From: JACJWR01 sp964627505 | GTDB lineage: Bacteria; Actinomycetota; Actinomycetes; S36-B12; UBA10799 | DNA: 31,274 bases | Assembly (NCBI GenBank): GCA_964627505.1 | Contig: CAZVKB010000020.1 | Coordinates: 1 to 31,274, forward strand | Direction: 5' to 3' | Shown: positions 23,846-31,274 of the stretch, piece after piece | Position numbering within the stretch: the first letter of the stretch is position 1 | Layout: each line of letters opens with the position of its first letter | Position numbers and translations under genes: made by a program | Notes under the pieces: generated by a model | Database searches by the model: none | Seen by the model: only the letters and a program-made list of their open reading frames with translations | Told to the model about the DNA's origin: nothing

Positions 23846-25062
23846 CGGGCCAGGACGCGCACGACCGCGAACGTCGTGGCCGCCACCACCAGCAAGATCC
23901 GCAGCGTCTGCAGCAGGGTGGGAAGTGGCTCGCCGTTAATCAAGCCGGAGTACATCGGAGGGTAAATCGGCTGGGTGACCACGGCGGCCAGACAGATTAG
24001 TGCGATGGGTGTGCGCATCATGGTTTTCCTGGCAGCCAGGCAGGCAGCGCCGATGCCGATCAACCACACCGAGTATTGGGGTGAAAACACCCGACTAGCG
24101 ACCACTGACACGGCAACGGTGGCCAGCGCCACATCAGCGCCCGGACCGGATTCCAGTCGGCCGAGCAGGCGCGCGACGGCTAACCAAGCCAGAACGAGGG
24201 CTCCGAGACCGGTGGCGACCAGAGCCGCCAGCCCGGCGCCCTGCACGTCTAACTCCATCGACCCGAAACGAAACATTGTTGGCACGTCGGCCCCCAACGC
24301 GTGTGCGATCACAAAGGGCAGCGCCGCGACGCTCTCCACCTGCAGCCCACGTTCAGACTGCCCACTGAGGAACGACCATGCCTGCCCGCCATAGGCCGCG
24401 GCGACACCCAGCGAGGCGCTGGCAGCGACCAGTGCGAAAGTCGTCAGCGCGCGCGGGAGTTTCGGTCGTGCGACCGCGGCCAACGCGAGTAGCGGCCACA
24501 CTTTTAAGGCAGCCCCGAGACCCAGAAGTGCTCCGGCCCAACCGGGTCGGCTGGCGACGAGCAGCAGTCCCATGACCACCAGGGCGGTGGGGAAGACATC
24601 GAAGCGGGTGAGAAATACCGGCCCCACGAGAAACGCCGCTGCTGCCCACAACCAGGCGCCCGCGATCCGGTTGGTTCGTCGTCCGGCGACGATCAGGGCA
24701 GCGAGCGTGGCGGCATCCACGAGGAAAGCCAACAGCAGGAAACCGGCGGACGGATCTGGCGGGAGCAGCGAGCCGAGCACGAACAACGGGCCAGCCAACG
24801 GCGGGTACTGCCACATCGGGTCGTGGGTGGGGAACATGCCGTTGGCCAGCGCCTGGGCCCAGCTGCTGTAGAGCGTGACGTCATTGATCACAAGGTGCCC
24901 GGCCGGGTAGCCCATGTGCCCAAGCGCTGCGGCCACTGCCCAGGCGCGGCTCACGGCAAACAAGGCGACGATCAGCCACGGGCTGCGCCACCAGCGCGAA
25001 CTGGTGATCGACTCCAGGCGCGTGCGCCAGAGGGGTTGCGCCGAGGACTCGGCATTCGTCAT
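23725..25062 (-). CDS. Polytopic GT87-type (DUF2029) mannosyltransferase-like protein
   Basis: A 445-residue membrane protein with about ten hydrophobic helices. The start at 25062 is fixed by an ATGA overlap with the upstream gene. It resembles GT87 enzymes, which use polyprenyl-phosphate-mannose on the outer face: an acidic residue in the first outer loop (INDVTLYSSW), HDPMWQYPPLAG, FLTRFDVFPTAL, GLGAALKVWPLL and a late FSPQYSVWL. Relatives in mycobacteria (PimE, Rv2181) decorate phosphatidylinositol mannosides and lipomannan, so the neighbouring pimB' gene fits. Donor and acceptor are inferred. The C-terminal tail (about 45 residues, Ser/Ala-rich) is encoded antisense to the end of pimB'. 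Confidence 0.82.
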   Translation of the reverse strand: MTNAESSAQPLWRTRLESITSSRWWRSPWLIVALFAVSRAWAVAAALGHMGYPAGHLVINDVTLYSSWAQALANGMFPTHDPMWQYPPLAGPLFVLGSLLPPDPSAGFLLLAFLVDAATLAALIVAGRRTNRIAGAWLWAAAAFLVGPVFLTRFDVFPTALVVMGLLLVASRPGWAGALLGLGAALKVWPLLALAAVARPKLPRALTTFALVAASASLGVAAAYGGQAWSFLSGQSERGLQVESVAALPFVIAHALGADVPTMFRFGSMELDVQGAGLAALVATGLGALVLAWLAVARLLGRLESGPGADVALATVAVSVVASRVFSPQYSVWLIGIGAACLAARKTMMRTPIALICLAAVVTQPIYPPMYSGLINGEPLPTLLQTLRILLVVAATTFAVVRVLARQSEDAAASSSPRAVSGSPPASNVVSRSEIIGQRQVDSIH

Positions 25063-26645
25063 GTCGGCTCCGGGGCGATCACAACAAGGTCCACGGAAGT
25101 ATCGTCCACTATCCGCCAGCCATGCGCGGACAATGGGGCGAGTAGGGGCGAGTCGCGGGGCAAGATCGCCATCGTGGGGGCGACGGTTGTCCACGTTGAC
25201 CACCAACCCTCGTGGGCCAGTTCCACAGCCAGCCAACGGCTGATGGCCGTAGCGCCGTTTCGGTCAGCGCGACCGTCCAGGACGACGTTGATCTGGTGCT
25301 CGGATGCACAAGGCGAACGGCGGGCACCGTAGAGAGCCGCCCCGGAGTCGTTGTAGGCGGTCGCGATGGTGACGTGTGCCGTTGGGGCCTGACAGATCGC
25401 TGCGGCGGCTAGTCGAGCCACGGACGCCTGGCGATCTGTGACGTGGGCGGAAGCGGCTGGGCCGAGGCCGCTGGACACCCAGACTGCTGTGCCGAATAGC
25501 GCTGCCAGGCACGTCACCTGCGATTTCAGAGGGGGAGCGACGGGGGATCCAGCATGGCGGGACAGGATGGGGGCGGCCAATAACACTGCGGGTGCGATCC
25601 CGCGCGCTGCGGTTGCGGCTGAGACCAGCAGTACGAGGACGATCACAATCTCCGCGGTGATTCGTGGGCCAGACACCCACACCGCAACGAACCCAACGAG
25701 CAAGATCACGAGACCCGCCGCGGGTAGTGAGATCAGGGAAGTCGGCTGCCACTCCACCAGTGCCGAAGAGGAGGCGGCGAGGTGGCGTGCCGCGGCAGGC
25801 GCCGCAAACCCCCATGGGTTGCTGGCGGCAGCCAACGCGACCACACCCAACGTGAGCACAAGGAACCATGCAGCCCGGAGGTGTCGAAGTCCCAACATGA
25901 TGGCCAGTAGCAGACAGCCACATGCCAGCAGCCAGCCCTGATGGAACTGAACCCAGAGAAAAGTCGTCAGGGCTGTCGCCCCAATGATTGTGCAGAATGT
26001 GAGTCGATCGAGCCGGGTGCACTCCGCAGGTCGAAGTACTTGGGCGATCAGGGCGCCTGCCAACGGGTAGCAGATGTAACTGATTTGTTGTGGGCGCTCT
26101 TGGGTGAATCCGGTGACTGTCCAGACCCCGGCCAGAAACGCGACCCAGGCGGGCCAGCGCCGGATCGCCGAACTTGTGGGAGTCGTTGCCGACACGCCTG
26201 CGGACCAGACTCCGGTCGCCCAACTAAGAGTGATCAGCGCCAGCGCCAGCGTGAGGGCTCGCCACCACAAATAGGACGTCACCGGAAGATGCTGGTCCAG
26301 CAGCGACATGCTGATCTCTGTCCACGCTTGACCGGAGCGCCATGTTGGCAAGCCCGGGAAGGCCGTCCACTGGCCGATCTGGGAGCTGGGCGTGTGAGCG
26401 CGAAATTGGTCACCCAGCGCCACATGCCACCAGAAATCCACATCCCGACGCGGTCCGGCGGTGGTCATCATTGCGCCCACCATGAGTGCAATGATGACCA
26501 CCGCTTGGAGCACTCGCCCTTGCCTGACAGCAGGGCGGGGCATCAGCCGCCGTCGACCGAGCCAGCGATCTGGTCGCTCGTCAGGACTGGTAGCAGCGCT
26601 GATGGGCGTTTCGCTTGTGTTGTGTGCGCCGCGTGGTGTGGTCAA
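25059..26645 (-). CDS. Polytopic membrane protein, GT-C glycosyltransferase-like
   Basis: Up to 528 residues with about ten membrane helices and a C-terminal soluble domain of about 130 residues. After the first helix comes DVDFWWHVALGDQF, then a loop with WRSGQAWTEISMSLLDQHLP. This Asp-x-Asp, Trp-Trp-His layout is typical of GT-C-fold proteins of unknown substrate. VQFHQGWLLA near the middle also suits that fold. The start is unclear: TTG 26645 gives the longest form without a ribosome site, and ATG 26543 is an alternative. The stop overlaps the GT87-like ATG, so the two are co-translated and probably serve the same glycan pathway, perhaps glycosylation of pili or lipoglycan. Confidence 0.65.
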   Translation of the reverse strand: MTTPRGAHNTSETPISAATSPDERPDRWLGRRRLMPRPAVRQGRVLQAVVIIALMVGAMMTTAGPRRDVDFWWHVALGDQFRAHTPSSQIGQWTAFPGLPTWRSGQAWTEISMSLLDQHLPVTSYLWWRALTLALALITLSWATGVWSAGVSATTPTSSAIRRWPAWVAFLAGVWTVTGFTQERPQQISYICYPLAGALIAQVLRPAECTRLDRLTFCTIIGATALTTFLWVQFHQGWLLACGCLLLAIMLGLRHLRAAWFLVLTLGVVALAAASNPWGFAAPAAARHLAASSSALVEWQPTSLISLPAAGLVILLVGFVAVWVSGPRITAEIVIVLVLLVSAATAARGIAPAVLLAAPILSRHAGSPVAPPLKSQVTCLAALFGTAVWVSSGLGPAASAHVTDRQASVARLAAAAICQAPTAHVTIATAYNDSGAALYGARRSPCASEHQINVVLDGRADRNGATAISRWLAVELAHEGWWSTWTTVAPTMAILPRDSPLLAPLSAHGWRIVDDTSVDLVVIAPEPT

Positions 26646-26649
26646 CCGC

Positions 26650-26901
26650 TCAACTGGTGCTGGCGATGGACGAGCCGACCTTTGAGAATTGGGTTGAAAC
26701 TGTGCGTCCTACAAAGGTCACCGCCACGATGATGATGGCGGCGATCCCCGCGATCAGCAGGGCGTATTCCACTGCTGACGCCCCCCGATCATGGTCACCT
26801 CGAGTGCGGCACACAGACCACCATCGCTGTGATGCGCGGGGCGCCACTCGTTGCGATGCATGGCGCGGTGGGACTGGAACTATTTCCTGTGAAGCAGGCA
26901 T
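26650..26901 (-). CDS. flp: Flp/Fap-type pilin
   Basis: An 83-residue Flp pilin precursor. ATG 26901 has AAGGGGG eight bases upstream; longer in-frame readings lack a ribosome site. A hydrophilic leader ends DRG, then ASAVEYALLIAGIAAIIIVAV: the Gly before the helix, Glu at +5 and Tyr at +6 are the Flp processing and assembly signature. After the helix comes a short Ser-rich tail. The leader is long (about 45 residues), as often in actinobacteria. It lies downstream of tadABC and the two-component genes; it would be exported and assembled by that Tad machine and cut by a TadV-type peptidase not seen in this window. Confidence 0.92.
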   Translation of the reverse strand: MPASQEIVPVPPRHASQRVAPRASQRWWSVCRTRGDHDRGASAVEYALLIAGIAAIIIVAVTFVGRTVSTQFSKVGSSIASTS

Positions 26902-27153
26902 GTGTGTTTCCCCCTTGAAAACGTCTACGCAACGGCGAGATGCCGGCTGCGGTGTGTTGCGGTGCTTGTGCACCGACTGCCCCCACCTTATGCGAATTCG
27001 GCTGGGACGAGAAAAGTTATCCACAGGCTGAGTTCGGATGGCCCGGTACGGCACGCTTCCGGTGTGGCGACTGTGCAGGGCCCAACAGGGCCAAGCGGCG
27101 CAGGTCACACGGCCGGTCGATGGATGGAGGTGATTCGGGTGCGTGTGCAACGT
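26902..27153 (-). promoter_or_regulatory. Leader region of the Flp pilin gene
   Basis: 252 bases between the regulator stop and the pilin ATG. It holds a small perfect hairpin at 27079-27092 (GGCCC, TGTT loop, GGGCC on the minus strand), which could partly end the tad/two-component transcript. The rest has room for a separate pilin promoter. No convincing -35/-10 pair or direct repeat for the LuxR-type regulator was found. Confidence 0.35.
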
Positions 27154-27798
27154 TCAGGGCAAGGGTCGATTGACCCCTTTGAGCAGCCCGAGTCGGAGAG
27201 CAGTCATCAATGCCTGAGCGCGATTGGCGGCGCCCAACTTGTCGTACAACTTTGAGATATGGGTCTTCGTGGTGCTCTCGCTGATGTAGAGCTGACGGGA
27301 AATCTGGGCGACCGACAGCCCATCTGCCAGGCGGGCAAGTACCTCGGCCTCCCGCGGGCTCAGCTGCGGACCTTGGGGCTCCATCCGCCGACGCATCGCA
27401 TCCGCCAGGTCAGCTGCGCTGAAGGAACCGGGGGAGGAAGCTGCATGCCGGGCAGCGGCCACTACCTCGTCCACCGGCGCATTCTTTGGGACAAACGCAG
27501 ACGCGCCAGCCTCCAACGCTGCGAATAGATGGTCATCACCGGCATACATGGTGAGAATCACCAGACCCATGTTGGGGTTGGCCTCACGTGCCTTGCGCGC
27601 CGCGTCGATGCCCGAGCCGTCGGGAAGCCGCACATCAAAGATCACGACGTCCGGCGACAACATTCCGATCAACCTGGTGGCTTCGGCCACCGATTCGGCC
27701 TCACCGACGACCTCGAAATCCGGCTGCCGTTCGAAAGCGCGGCGAAGTCCTTGCCGAATGAGCTCATGGTCATCAACGATGAGAACGGATGTGGTCAC
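27154..27798 (-). CDS. LuxR/NarL-family response regulator
   Basis: A 214-residue two-component regulator. The receiver domain (1-120) has D9/D10, phosphoacceptor D55 in VIFDVRLPDG, T83 and K105 in FVPKNAP. The C-terminal LuxR-type helix-turn-helix (about 147-205) reads LSPREAEVLARLADGLS, then SESTTKTHISKLYDKLG. The GTG at 27798 is preferred: GGAGG lies four bases upstream and the protein then begins right at the first receiver strand. It starts 16 bases after the kinase stop, so they form a pair. The location between tadC and flp suggests that it controls pilus genes. Confidence 0.93.
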   Translation of the reverse strand: MTTSVLIVDDHELIRQGLRRAFERQPDFEVVGEAESVAEATRLIGMLSPDVVIFDVRLPDGSGIDAARKAREANPNMGLVILTMYAGDDHLFAALEAGASAFVPKNAPVDEVVAAARHAASSPGSFSAADLADAMRRRMEPQGPQLSPREAEVLARLADGLSVAQISRQLYISESTTKTHISKLYDKLGAANRAQALMTALRLGLLKGVNRPLP

Positions 27799-27814
27799 AA
27801 TGCCTCCGAGGCCT

Positions 27815-29503
27815 TTATACGTTCGTAGTATTCCGCATGGGTGCTGGTTGTGTCGTTGACTCACCGAGAATCAACTCCACAACCGTGCCGCCGCCTGCTC
27901 TCGCCCTCGTTTCGAATCGACCACCGATCCGGGACGCTCGCTCCCGCATGATTTCCATGCCGTAGCTATCGGACCGGCGGTCTGAAATCCCGATCCCATC
28001 ATCGGCTACCCGAACCAGCGCCAACGGGGGGGCGGAGCGCAAGGTGACCCACAAGTTATTTGCATGCGAGTGCCGCCGGGCATTGGTCACAGCTTCCTGG
28101 ACAATCCGCATGATTTCGATTTCGATATCCGGCGAGAAACGTGAGGACTCCTCGTCCAGCACGATGTGCACGGTCATCCCGGAACGGGCACCCACCTGAC
28201 GCACGTAGTCCGAGATCGATGCACCCAAGCCCACACCTGACTCCACACCGGTGCGCAATTCAAAAATACTCAGCCGCAACTCCGAGACTAGCCGTGACAA
28301 TTCCGCTCGGATTCGATCCAAATCCGCCCTCAGGTCTTCGTCTGCCCGGGCTGAAATGTCATCGACGGCATAAGCCAGGCCGGCGATTTCCTGGGCGATC
28401 CCATCGTGAATCTCGCGGGCCAACCGCCGCCGCTCTTCCATCGTTGCCAACATGCGCACATCCCCGAACACGAAGGCGGTATCGAGCATCAGTGCGGCTT
28501 CATCAGCTGCGTGCTGCATCGTCGCCAACTCCTCTGGGGTCCAGGATGCGGACCGTTGCAGGGCGATGACCCCGATGCGTGAGCGCTCGAGATGGATGGG
28601 AACCAGCGCGCGATGCGCCCGATAGCCAGCACGTGGTTCACGCTGGTCGTCGTCCAGCCACACCATCGCCTGCACCGCGCTATTGCCTTCCACCATTTGC
28701 ACCATGAGCCCGGATCCCAGCCCGGGGTACCAGGAAAGATTGGCTTCTCCGGCGATGGCCACAGGTAGAGGTGGTCCATCGCCATCGATCCGCATCAGCA
28801 CGGCCACATCGCTGGGGGAGTGCTGCAACACCGAGTCCAGCACTTTTGACGCTGCCCCTACCTCATCAAGAGTGGCGGGAAGCTGGCGCGTGACTTCGCG
28901 CAGTTGTACCAGCAGTCGATACGCATCACGGTAACGATCCGGCGGGGTGTGCCGTTGGTTCTGCCAGGTGCGGGACCAACTGCCGGCACCGGCACCGAAA
29001 GCGGCCAGCAGCAGCCACTCCGTCATCGACACTGCGGTGATCGAGTCGATATCGCCCTCGGCCAGAATTTGCGGCACCAGCAGCGTGACAGCGGCCGCAC
29101 CCACACCGGTCAAGCTGGGCAGCCAACCGCCGCGCAACCCCCAATAGGCGCCAGCCGTGAGCAGATATGGCAAAAATTCGTAGTCGAGCGGAATCCCTAA
29201 CCCCAGCACTAATCCCGCCGTAGCCATTTCCAGCACAGCAGGCCAGAAGTTGCGGCTGCTGCGCCAGAACGGCAGGTAGACGATCCCCGCGAGAATGGCC
29301 AATGCCAACGCTGTATTCCAAGCAGCCCCCGATCCAGACTGCAGATAAGAGAGCACGAGCCCCATGACGATCGCAGACAGTCTGATGACCACCCCGGCGT
29401 CTCGAATCGCGCTGTCGCTACTGAAGGATCGCTGGAGCGCCGACCCAGATAGTGGCCACATAGCCCCCAGCGTGCCACGCCGAACCGACGGTAGCCACCG
29501 CAC
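27815..29503 (-). CDS. Membrane sensor histidine kinase (HisKA_3/NarL type) with GAF-like domain
   Basis: About 562 residues: four or five membrane helices (about 36-175), a short coiled linker, a GAF-like domain (about 215-345) and a kinase core. The phosphoacceptor His366 sits in RRLAREIHDGIAQE, the N box is VQEAVTNARRH (N474), and the ATP lid has VADDGIGIS (about 499-507) with a late GGGTVVEL. The small membrane domain resembles MASE-type integral sensors, but I cannot name it. GTG 29503 has GGAG five bases upstream; ATG 29461 is a second candidate. It follows tadC by 36 bases and precedes its cognate regulator by 16. Confidence 0.92.
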   Translation of the reverse strand: MRWLPSVRRGTLGAMWPLSGSALQRSFSSDSAIRDAGVVIRLSAIVMGLVLSYLQSGSGAAWNTALALAILAGIVYLPFWRSSRNFWPAVLEMATAGLVLGLGIPLDYEFLPYLLTAGAYWGLRGGWLPSLTGVGAAAVTLLVPQILAEGDIDSITAVSMTEWLLLAAFGAGAGSWSRTWQNQRHTPPDRYRDAYRLLVQLREVTRQLPATLDEVGAASKVLDSVLQHSPSDVAVLMRIDGDGPPLPVAIAGEANLSWYPGLGSGLMVQMVEGNSAVQAMVWLDDDQREPRAGYRAHRALVPIHLERSRIGVIALQRSASWTPEELATMQHAADEAALMLDTAFVFGDVRMLATMEERRRLAREIHDGIAQEIAGLAYAVDDISARADEDLRADLDRIRAELSRLVSELRLSIFELRTGVESGVGLGASISDYVRQVGARSGMTVHIVLDEESSRFSPDIEIEIMRIVQEAVTNARRHSHANNLWVTLRSAPPLALVRVADDGIGISDRRSDSYGMEIMRERASRIGGRFETRARAGGGTVVELILGESTTQPAPMRNTTNV

Positions 29504-29539
29504 GCCGCTCCGGTCCGGAACGCGCCTGTTTGGGCAGGA

Positions 29540-30010
29540 CTAAAACGTCCCGAGTTCGTCGATGATCGTCAGTGCGGCGGGGCCGACGATGATCGCCACC
29601 AGAGCCGGTAAAAGGCACAGAACCAGTGGAAACAGCACCAGCACGGGGATGCGATAGGCGGCTTCGGTGATACGCAACTTGCGGGCCATCCGGGCATGTT
29701 CCGCCTGTGCCCGCAGCACCGGAGCCAGGGGCAAACCCAACTCCTGGGCTTGCACCACTGTGGCACTGAATTGTTGGATCTCAGCGACGGGCAGGCGCGC
29801 GGCCAAAGCTTCCAACGCTTCCGTCAGGCTGGACCCCAGCCGGATGTCGGCGAGCACGCGGCGCCACTGCCCGGCGAGGATGTCGTCGGCGTTGTCAGCG
29901 ACCTGGGTGAGTGCTGCCTGGAAACCCGAACCCGCCTCGACACACACGGCCAGGAGATCTACGGACTCTGGAAATGCCCGTTGGGCGGCAACTCGGTGAC
30001 GGTGGCGCAT
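29540..30010 (-). CDS. tadC: Tad pilus membrane platform protein TadC (short form)
   Basis: A 156-residue type II secretion F-domain protein. It begins with RAFPESVDLLAVCVEAG, typical of the F domain, followed by an amphipathic region (LGLPLAPVLRAQAEHARMARK) and two C-terminal membrane helices (RIPVLVLFPLVLCLLPALVAIIVGPA). It lacks the N-terminal helix region found in full-length TadC of proteobacteria, but no upstream frame continues it: tadB ends three bases before the ATG. It forms the inner-membrane platform with TadB for pilus assembly. Confidence 0.87.
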   Translation of the reverse strand: MRHRHRVAAQRAFPESVDLLAVCVEAGSGFQAALTQVADNADDILAGQWRRVLADIRLGSSLTEALEALAARLPVAEIQQFSATVVQAQELGLPLAPVLRAQAEHARMARKLRITEAAYRIPVLVLFPLVLCLLPALVAIIVGPAALTIIDELGTF

Positions 30011-30013
30011 GAT

Positions 30014-30832
30014 TCACACTTCCAACCTGATGGCGTGGCGCAGCCAGATGAACCCCACGACAAAGAGCAGCACTGCCCCGGCAATGATTCCCCAGCCACG
30101 CACATCGGCGACCAGGGGCGCCAAATGGCCGGGCTGCACGATCATCAACAAACCGATGAAGCCAATCGGCAACAATCCCAGTACCCAGGCCGACAAACGG
30201 CCCTCAGCCGATAGCGCGTGTGCGGTTCGGCGCAGAATCTCGCGCTCGCGCATCGTGGCCGCTAACGTGCGCAGGAGGGAGCCCAGGTCTCCACCCACAG
30301 TGCTGTTGATTCGGATGGCGATGGTGACCCAGTGCAAATCCACGCTGTGAAGTCGCTGGGCCATGGTGTCCAGGGCATCGGCAGTGGATTCGCCTAGTTG
30401 CACCATCGTCTGCACCCGAACCAGCTCGCTGGCCAGTGGCCCGCCCGCCCGCACAGCTGACAGCAGCGATTGCTCCAGTGTGTGACCCGCGCTCAACGCT
30501 GACGCCATGAGGGTCAGCGCATCTGGAAGTGCCTGTTGACACTCCCGGATCCGCGTGTGTTCACGTTTCACCGCAAACGCGCGCAGCAGGGCCAGTACCA
30601 GGATCGGCATCACCAGGAGCAACCACCACTGCGAAAACAGTGTCCCGGCGATCAGCACGGTAGCGACGAGCGCCAGCGCTGATCCCACCCACCACGGAGA
30701 CCGCCACCGTGACGGAATGGCGACCGACGGATCAGCGGTGATTCCCAGGGCGTCGGCATAACTACCCCAGGATCGAGGCGCCAGGGGACGCTTATTGCGT
30801 ATCCCTCGAAGCCGTCGCTCGCTGATGTTCAC
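30014..30832 (-). CDS. tadB: Tad pilus membrane platform protein TadB
   Basis: A 272-residue protein with two N-terminal helices (about 47-85), a type II secretion F domain (about 95-225; QQALPDALTLMASALSAGHTLEQSL is the start, and STVGGDLGSLL is the conserved core) and two C-terminal helices (about 213-232 and 245-265). The GTG start overlaps the tadA stop as GTGA. With TadC it forms the platform driven by the TadA ATPase. Complete. Confidence 0.9.
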   Translation of the reverse strand: MNISERRLRGIRNKRPLAPRSWGSYADALGITADPSVAIPSRWRSPWWVGSALALVATVLIAGTLFSQWWLLLVMPILVLALLRAFAVKREHTRIRECQQALPDALTLMASALSAGHTLEQSLLSAVRAGGPLASELVRVQTMVQLGESTADALDTMAQRLHSVDLHWVTIAIRINSTVGGDLGSLLRTLAATMREREILRRTAHALSAEGRLSAWVLGLLPIGFIGLLMIVQPGHLAPLVADVRGWGIIAGAVLLFVVGFIWLRHAIRLEV

Positions 30833-31272
30833 GTGGCGGCTCCTGGTCCTGATGCCGTCGGCAGATAGGTGCTCGCGAGATGTCGGACACGGGGCCAGAA
30901 GCGCGGTTCGAAACCGGTGGGCGCAAGCACACCGCCGGTGCGGGCGAATAGTGACTGCACTGTCACAACCTCGCCTTCCAAACCCACGATTTCGGCGATA
31001 TCGGTGACCACCCGCGCGCCGGACGCTTCGCGCTCCAGGTGCACCACGACATCGATACCGGAACCGATCTGATCGCGCACAGCCCGCACCGGGACGTCCA
31101 GGCCGGCGATCAGCACCATCGTTTCGATCCTCCGCAATGCATCGCGCACGCTGCTGGCATGAACAGTGCCCAATGAACCGTCGTGGCCGGTATTCATAGC
31201 CTGCAACATGTCAAGGGCTGCCCCATCGCGAACTTCGCCAACGATGATGCGGTCGGGTCGCATGCGCAAGGC
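30829..31272 (-). CDS. tadA: Tad pilus secretion ATPase TadA/CpaF, C-terminal part
   Basis: The last 148 or so residues of the type II/IV secretion ATPase; the frame runs off the right edge. It starts with ALRMRPDRIIVGEVRDGAA, containing the Walker B and Asp box region, followed by the His box TGHDGSLGTVHASS and the conserved RIETMV segment. The P-loop lies beyond the window. The C-terminus is the usual short basic domain. It powers assembly of Flp pili. Its stop overlaps tadB. Confidence 0.92.
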   Translation of the reverse strand, partial: ALRMRPDRIIVGEVRDGAALDMLQAMNTGHDGSLGTVHASSVRDALRRIETMVLIAGLDVPVRAVRDQIGSGIDVVVHLEREASGARVVTDIAEIVGLEGEVVTVQSLFARTGGVLAPTGFEPRFWPRVRHLASTYLPTASGPGAAT

Positions 31273-31274
31273 GT

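Overview
The window is high-GC DNA with long, closely packed genes and frequent 4-base start/stop overlaps. It looks like an actinobacterium of class Actinomycetia. The supporting genes are a QcrCAB complex with a two-CXXCH QcrC, the actinobacterial oxidase subunit CtaF, PimB' of phosphatidylinositol mannoside synthesis, a DEDDh exonuclease/UvrC fusion and a Flp/Tad pilus locus. From ctaE to pimB the gene neighbours match what I recall of the mycobacterial qcr-trpD-pimB' region. Runs of N at 13029-13128 and 17251-17260 show a draft assembly, probably metagenomic or single-cell. I cannot name the genus.

Layout. (1) 1-3392, plus strand: the end of ctaD, ctaF, a strong hairpin, then a lipoprotein L,D-transpeptidase. 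(2) 3745-11772: an exopolysaccharide (EPS) island with a BcsB-like periplasmic protein, a divergent membrane glycosyltransferase, a secreted GH26-like glycosidase, a membrane protein with a degenerate GGDEF domain, a processive GT2 synthase split by one in-frame amber codon, and a membrane protein with a pilin-like outer domain. (3) 11835-16023, minus strand: qcrB, qcrA, qcrC and ctaE. (4) 16250-23845: an atypical receiver protein coupled to trpD, the exonuclease/UvrC protein on the other strand, a zinc-ribbon protein coupled to a CaiB/racemase-type enzyme, a small four-Cys protein, an NlpC/P60 hydrolase and pimB'. (5) 23725-31274, minus strand: the front end of a Tad locus (tadA, tadB, tadC), a histidine kinase and LuxR-type regulator, a Flp pilin, and two coupled polytopic membrane proteins (one GT-C-like, one GT87-like).

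The most unusual region is the EPS island. It sits between the two halves of the aerobic respiratory gene set and carries a BcsA/BcsB-like pair with no PilZ domain visible on the synthase. The only cyclic-di-GMP-type domain in it has lost its GGDEF signature, and the second glycosyltransferase has lost the usual catalytic motifs. This suggests a polymer secretion system whose control and subunit make-up differ from classical bacterial cellulose synthase. The polymer is unknown; the GH26-like enzyme hints at a mannose-containing or beta-linked glycan. No tRNA, rRNA, CRISPR array, insertion sequence or phage gene was recognised.
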